Assembly: GCA_015295885.1 (NCBI GenBank)
Contig: DVEE01000181.1
Coordinates: 1 to 5,076 of the forward strand
Source: Leptolyngbyaceae cyanobacterium M65_K2018_010
GTDB taxonomy: Bacteria; Cyanobacteriota; Cyanobacteriia; Phormidesmidales; Phormidesmidaceae
DNA length: 5,076 nucleotides
Direction of reading: 5' to 3'
The notes below the pieces were generated by a model. It was given only the letters and a program-made list of their open reading frames with translations. It did not search any database and was not told the DNA's origin. Each line of letters opens with the position of its first letter. Position 1 is the first letter of the stretch. Shown here one piece after another: positions 4,069-5,076 of this stretch. A program made the translations under genes and the position numbers.

Positions 4069-5076
4069 TTAGCTGTGTTTGCCCAGTAGTTGGTCTCGCA
4101 GGGCCTTGATCCGATCGCGGTACTTGGCAGCCTCTTCAAAGTCGAGGTTTTTGGCGGCCTCTTTCATTTGCTTTTCTAGCTGACTGATCAGTTCAGGAAT
4201 GTCCTCCAGGGGGAGATCGTCTTTGTGTTCGTAGGCTTCTTCTAATTCCTGGGCATTGAGCCGACGGGAGACTTCCAGGAAGGAGAGGATGGCGTTGCGC
4301 TTGCGGCGCTCGATGGGTTGGGGGGTAATGCCATGCTTTTCGTTGTAAGCCATCTGGATGGCCCGGCGCCGTTCGGTTTCCTCGATCGCCTTGGCCATGC
4401 TATCGGTCAAGTTATCGGCATAGAGAATGGCCTGTCCCCGCACATGGCGGGCTGCCCGGCCAATGGTTTGGATCAGCGATCGCTCGGCCCGCAGGAAACC
4501 TTCCTTGTCGGCATCGAGGATGGCGACCAGGGACACCTCCGGTAGGTCCAAGCCTTCTCGCAACAGGTTAACCCCTACCAGCACATCGTAGTTGCCATCT
4601 CGCAGGTCTTGGATAATTTCAATCCGCTCGATGGAGTGAATCTCGGAGTGCAGGTAGCGCACCCGCACCCCATGCTCATCCAGGTATTCGGTCAAGTCTT
4701 CGGCCATGCGTTTGGTCAGGGTGGTGACCAGCACTCGCTCTTGGCGCAGGGCGCGTTCCTTCACCTCGGCTAGCAGGTCATCGATCTGTCCCTCGGTGGG
4801 GCGCACAAAAATTTCTGGGTCGAGCACCCCGGTGGGGCGAATGATTTGCTCGACCACATGGTTATCAGACACTTGCAGTTCCCAATCGCCGGGGGTGGCG
4901 GAGACGAAGATACACTGGTTCACCTTGTCCCAGAATTCCTCGGCTTTTAGGGGCCGGTTGTCGGCAGCACTGGGAAGGCGAAAGCCGTGGTCGATCAGCA
5001 CCATCTTGCGACTGCGATCGCCGTTGTACATGCCGTGGATTTGGGGGATGGTGACGTGGGACTCGTCAATCACCAA
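4069..5076 (-). CDS. uvrB: Excinuclease ABC subunit B (UvrB), C-terminal half; runs off the right edge
   Basis: DNA damage-verifying helicase-like subunit of the UvrABC nucleotide excision repair system. It is loaded by UvrA and recruits UvrC for incision. The 335 visible residues start inside the gene: the first codon (TTG, 5074-5076) is an internal Leu in LVIDESH, not a start. In order there is the Walker B/motif II DESH at 4-7, motif III SATP at 59-62, LVTTLTKRMAEDL at 116-128, motif V VGVNLLREGLDLPEV at 167-181, ADKEGFLR at 189-196 and motif VI QTIGRAAR at 203-210. The C-terminal UVR domain spans about 293-328 (QLEKQMKEAAKNLDFEEAAKYRDRI region); in the family it contacts UvrC. The protein ends at TAA (4069-4071). 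UvrB is usually about 670 residues, so about half, including Walker A and the beta-hairpin, lies outside. No defect is visible. Confidence 0.97.
   Translation of the reverse strand: MVIDESHVTIPQIHGMYNGDRSRKMVLIDHGFRLPSAADNRPLKAEEFWDKVNQCIFVSATPGDWELQVSDNHVVEQIIRPTGVLDPEIFVRPTEGQIDDLLAEVKERALRQERVLVTTLTKRMAEDLTEYLDEHGVRVRYLHSEIHSIERIEIIQDLRDGNYDVLVGVNLLREGLDLPEVSLVAILDADKEGFLRAERSLIQTIGRAARHVRGQAILYADNLTDSMAKAIEETERRRAIQMAYNEKHGITPQPIERRKRNAILSFLEVSRRLNAQELEEAYEHKDDLPLEDIPELISQLEKQMKEAAKNLDFEEAAKYRDRIKALRDQLLGKHS

Noticed and set aside
4318..4545. 75-codon plus-strand open frame in uvrB
   Set aside because: Antisense shadow over conserved UvrB helicase motifs V and VI.

Overview
The window looks like chromosomal DNA from a cyanobacterium, probably a filamentous or Leptolyngbya-like one; genus is not resolvable here. 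Three things support this. The Gap2-type GAPDH N-terminus, MurC, MurB and UvrB all read like cyanobacterial versions. The palindrome GCGATCGC (HIP1) occurs five times in about 5 kb (1600-1607, 2290-2297, 2471-2478, 4476-4483, 5014-5021), where chance predicts well under one. A Uma2/DUF820 protein and a degenerate 7-bp tandem repeat are also common in cyanobacteria.

Layout: the 5' end of a GAPDH gene (gap2-like) runs leftward off the window from a GTG at 189. A 495-bp divergent spacer (190-684) follows, with no convincing gene but with direct repeats, hairpins and a G-quadruplex motif. Then come murC (685-2196) and murB (2263-3182), rightward and probably one transcript. A 188-bp convergent spacer with hairpins separates murB from a leftward Uma2-family gene (3371-3976). 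A 92-bp spacer made of a G-rich tract and a 7-bp tandem repeat separates that gene from the leftward 3' half of uvrB (4069-5076), which is cut by the window edge.

Function: MurB and MurC catalyse consecutive cytoplasmic steps of peptidoglycan precursor synthesis. MurB reduces UDP-GlcNAc-enolpyruvate to UDP-MurNAc, and MurC adds L-Ala. GAPDH belongs to central carbon metabolism/Calvin cycle and UvrB to nucleotide excision repair. Uma2 is an accessory putative nuclease of unknown role.

The main anomaly is in murB. Its reading frame breaks at a run of five C (2504-2508). Both sides match the family perfectly, but in different frames. I see no convincing new biological system; the second-tier observations concern the repeats, G-quadruplex motifs and composition shifts in the spacers and in uma2.
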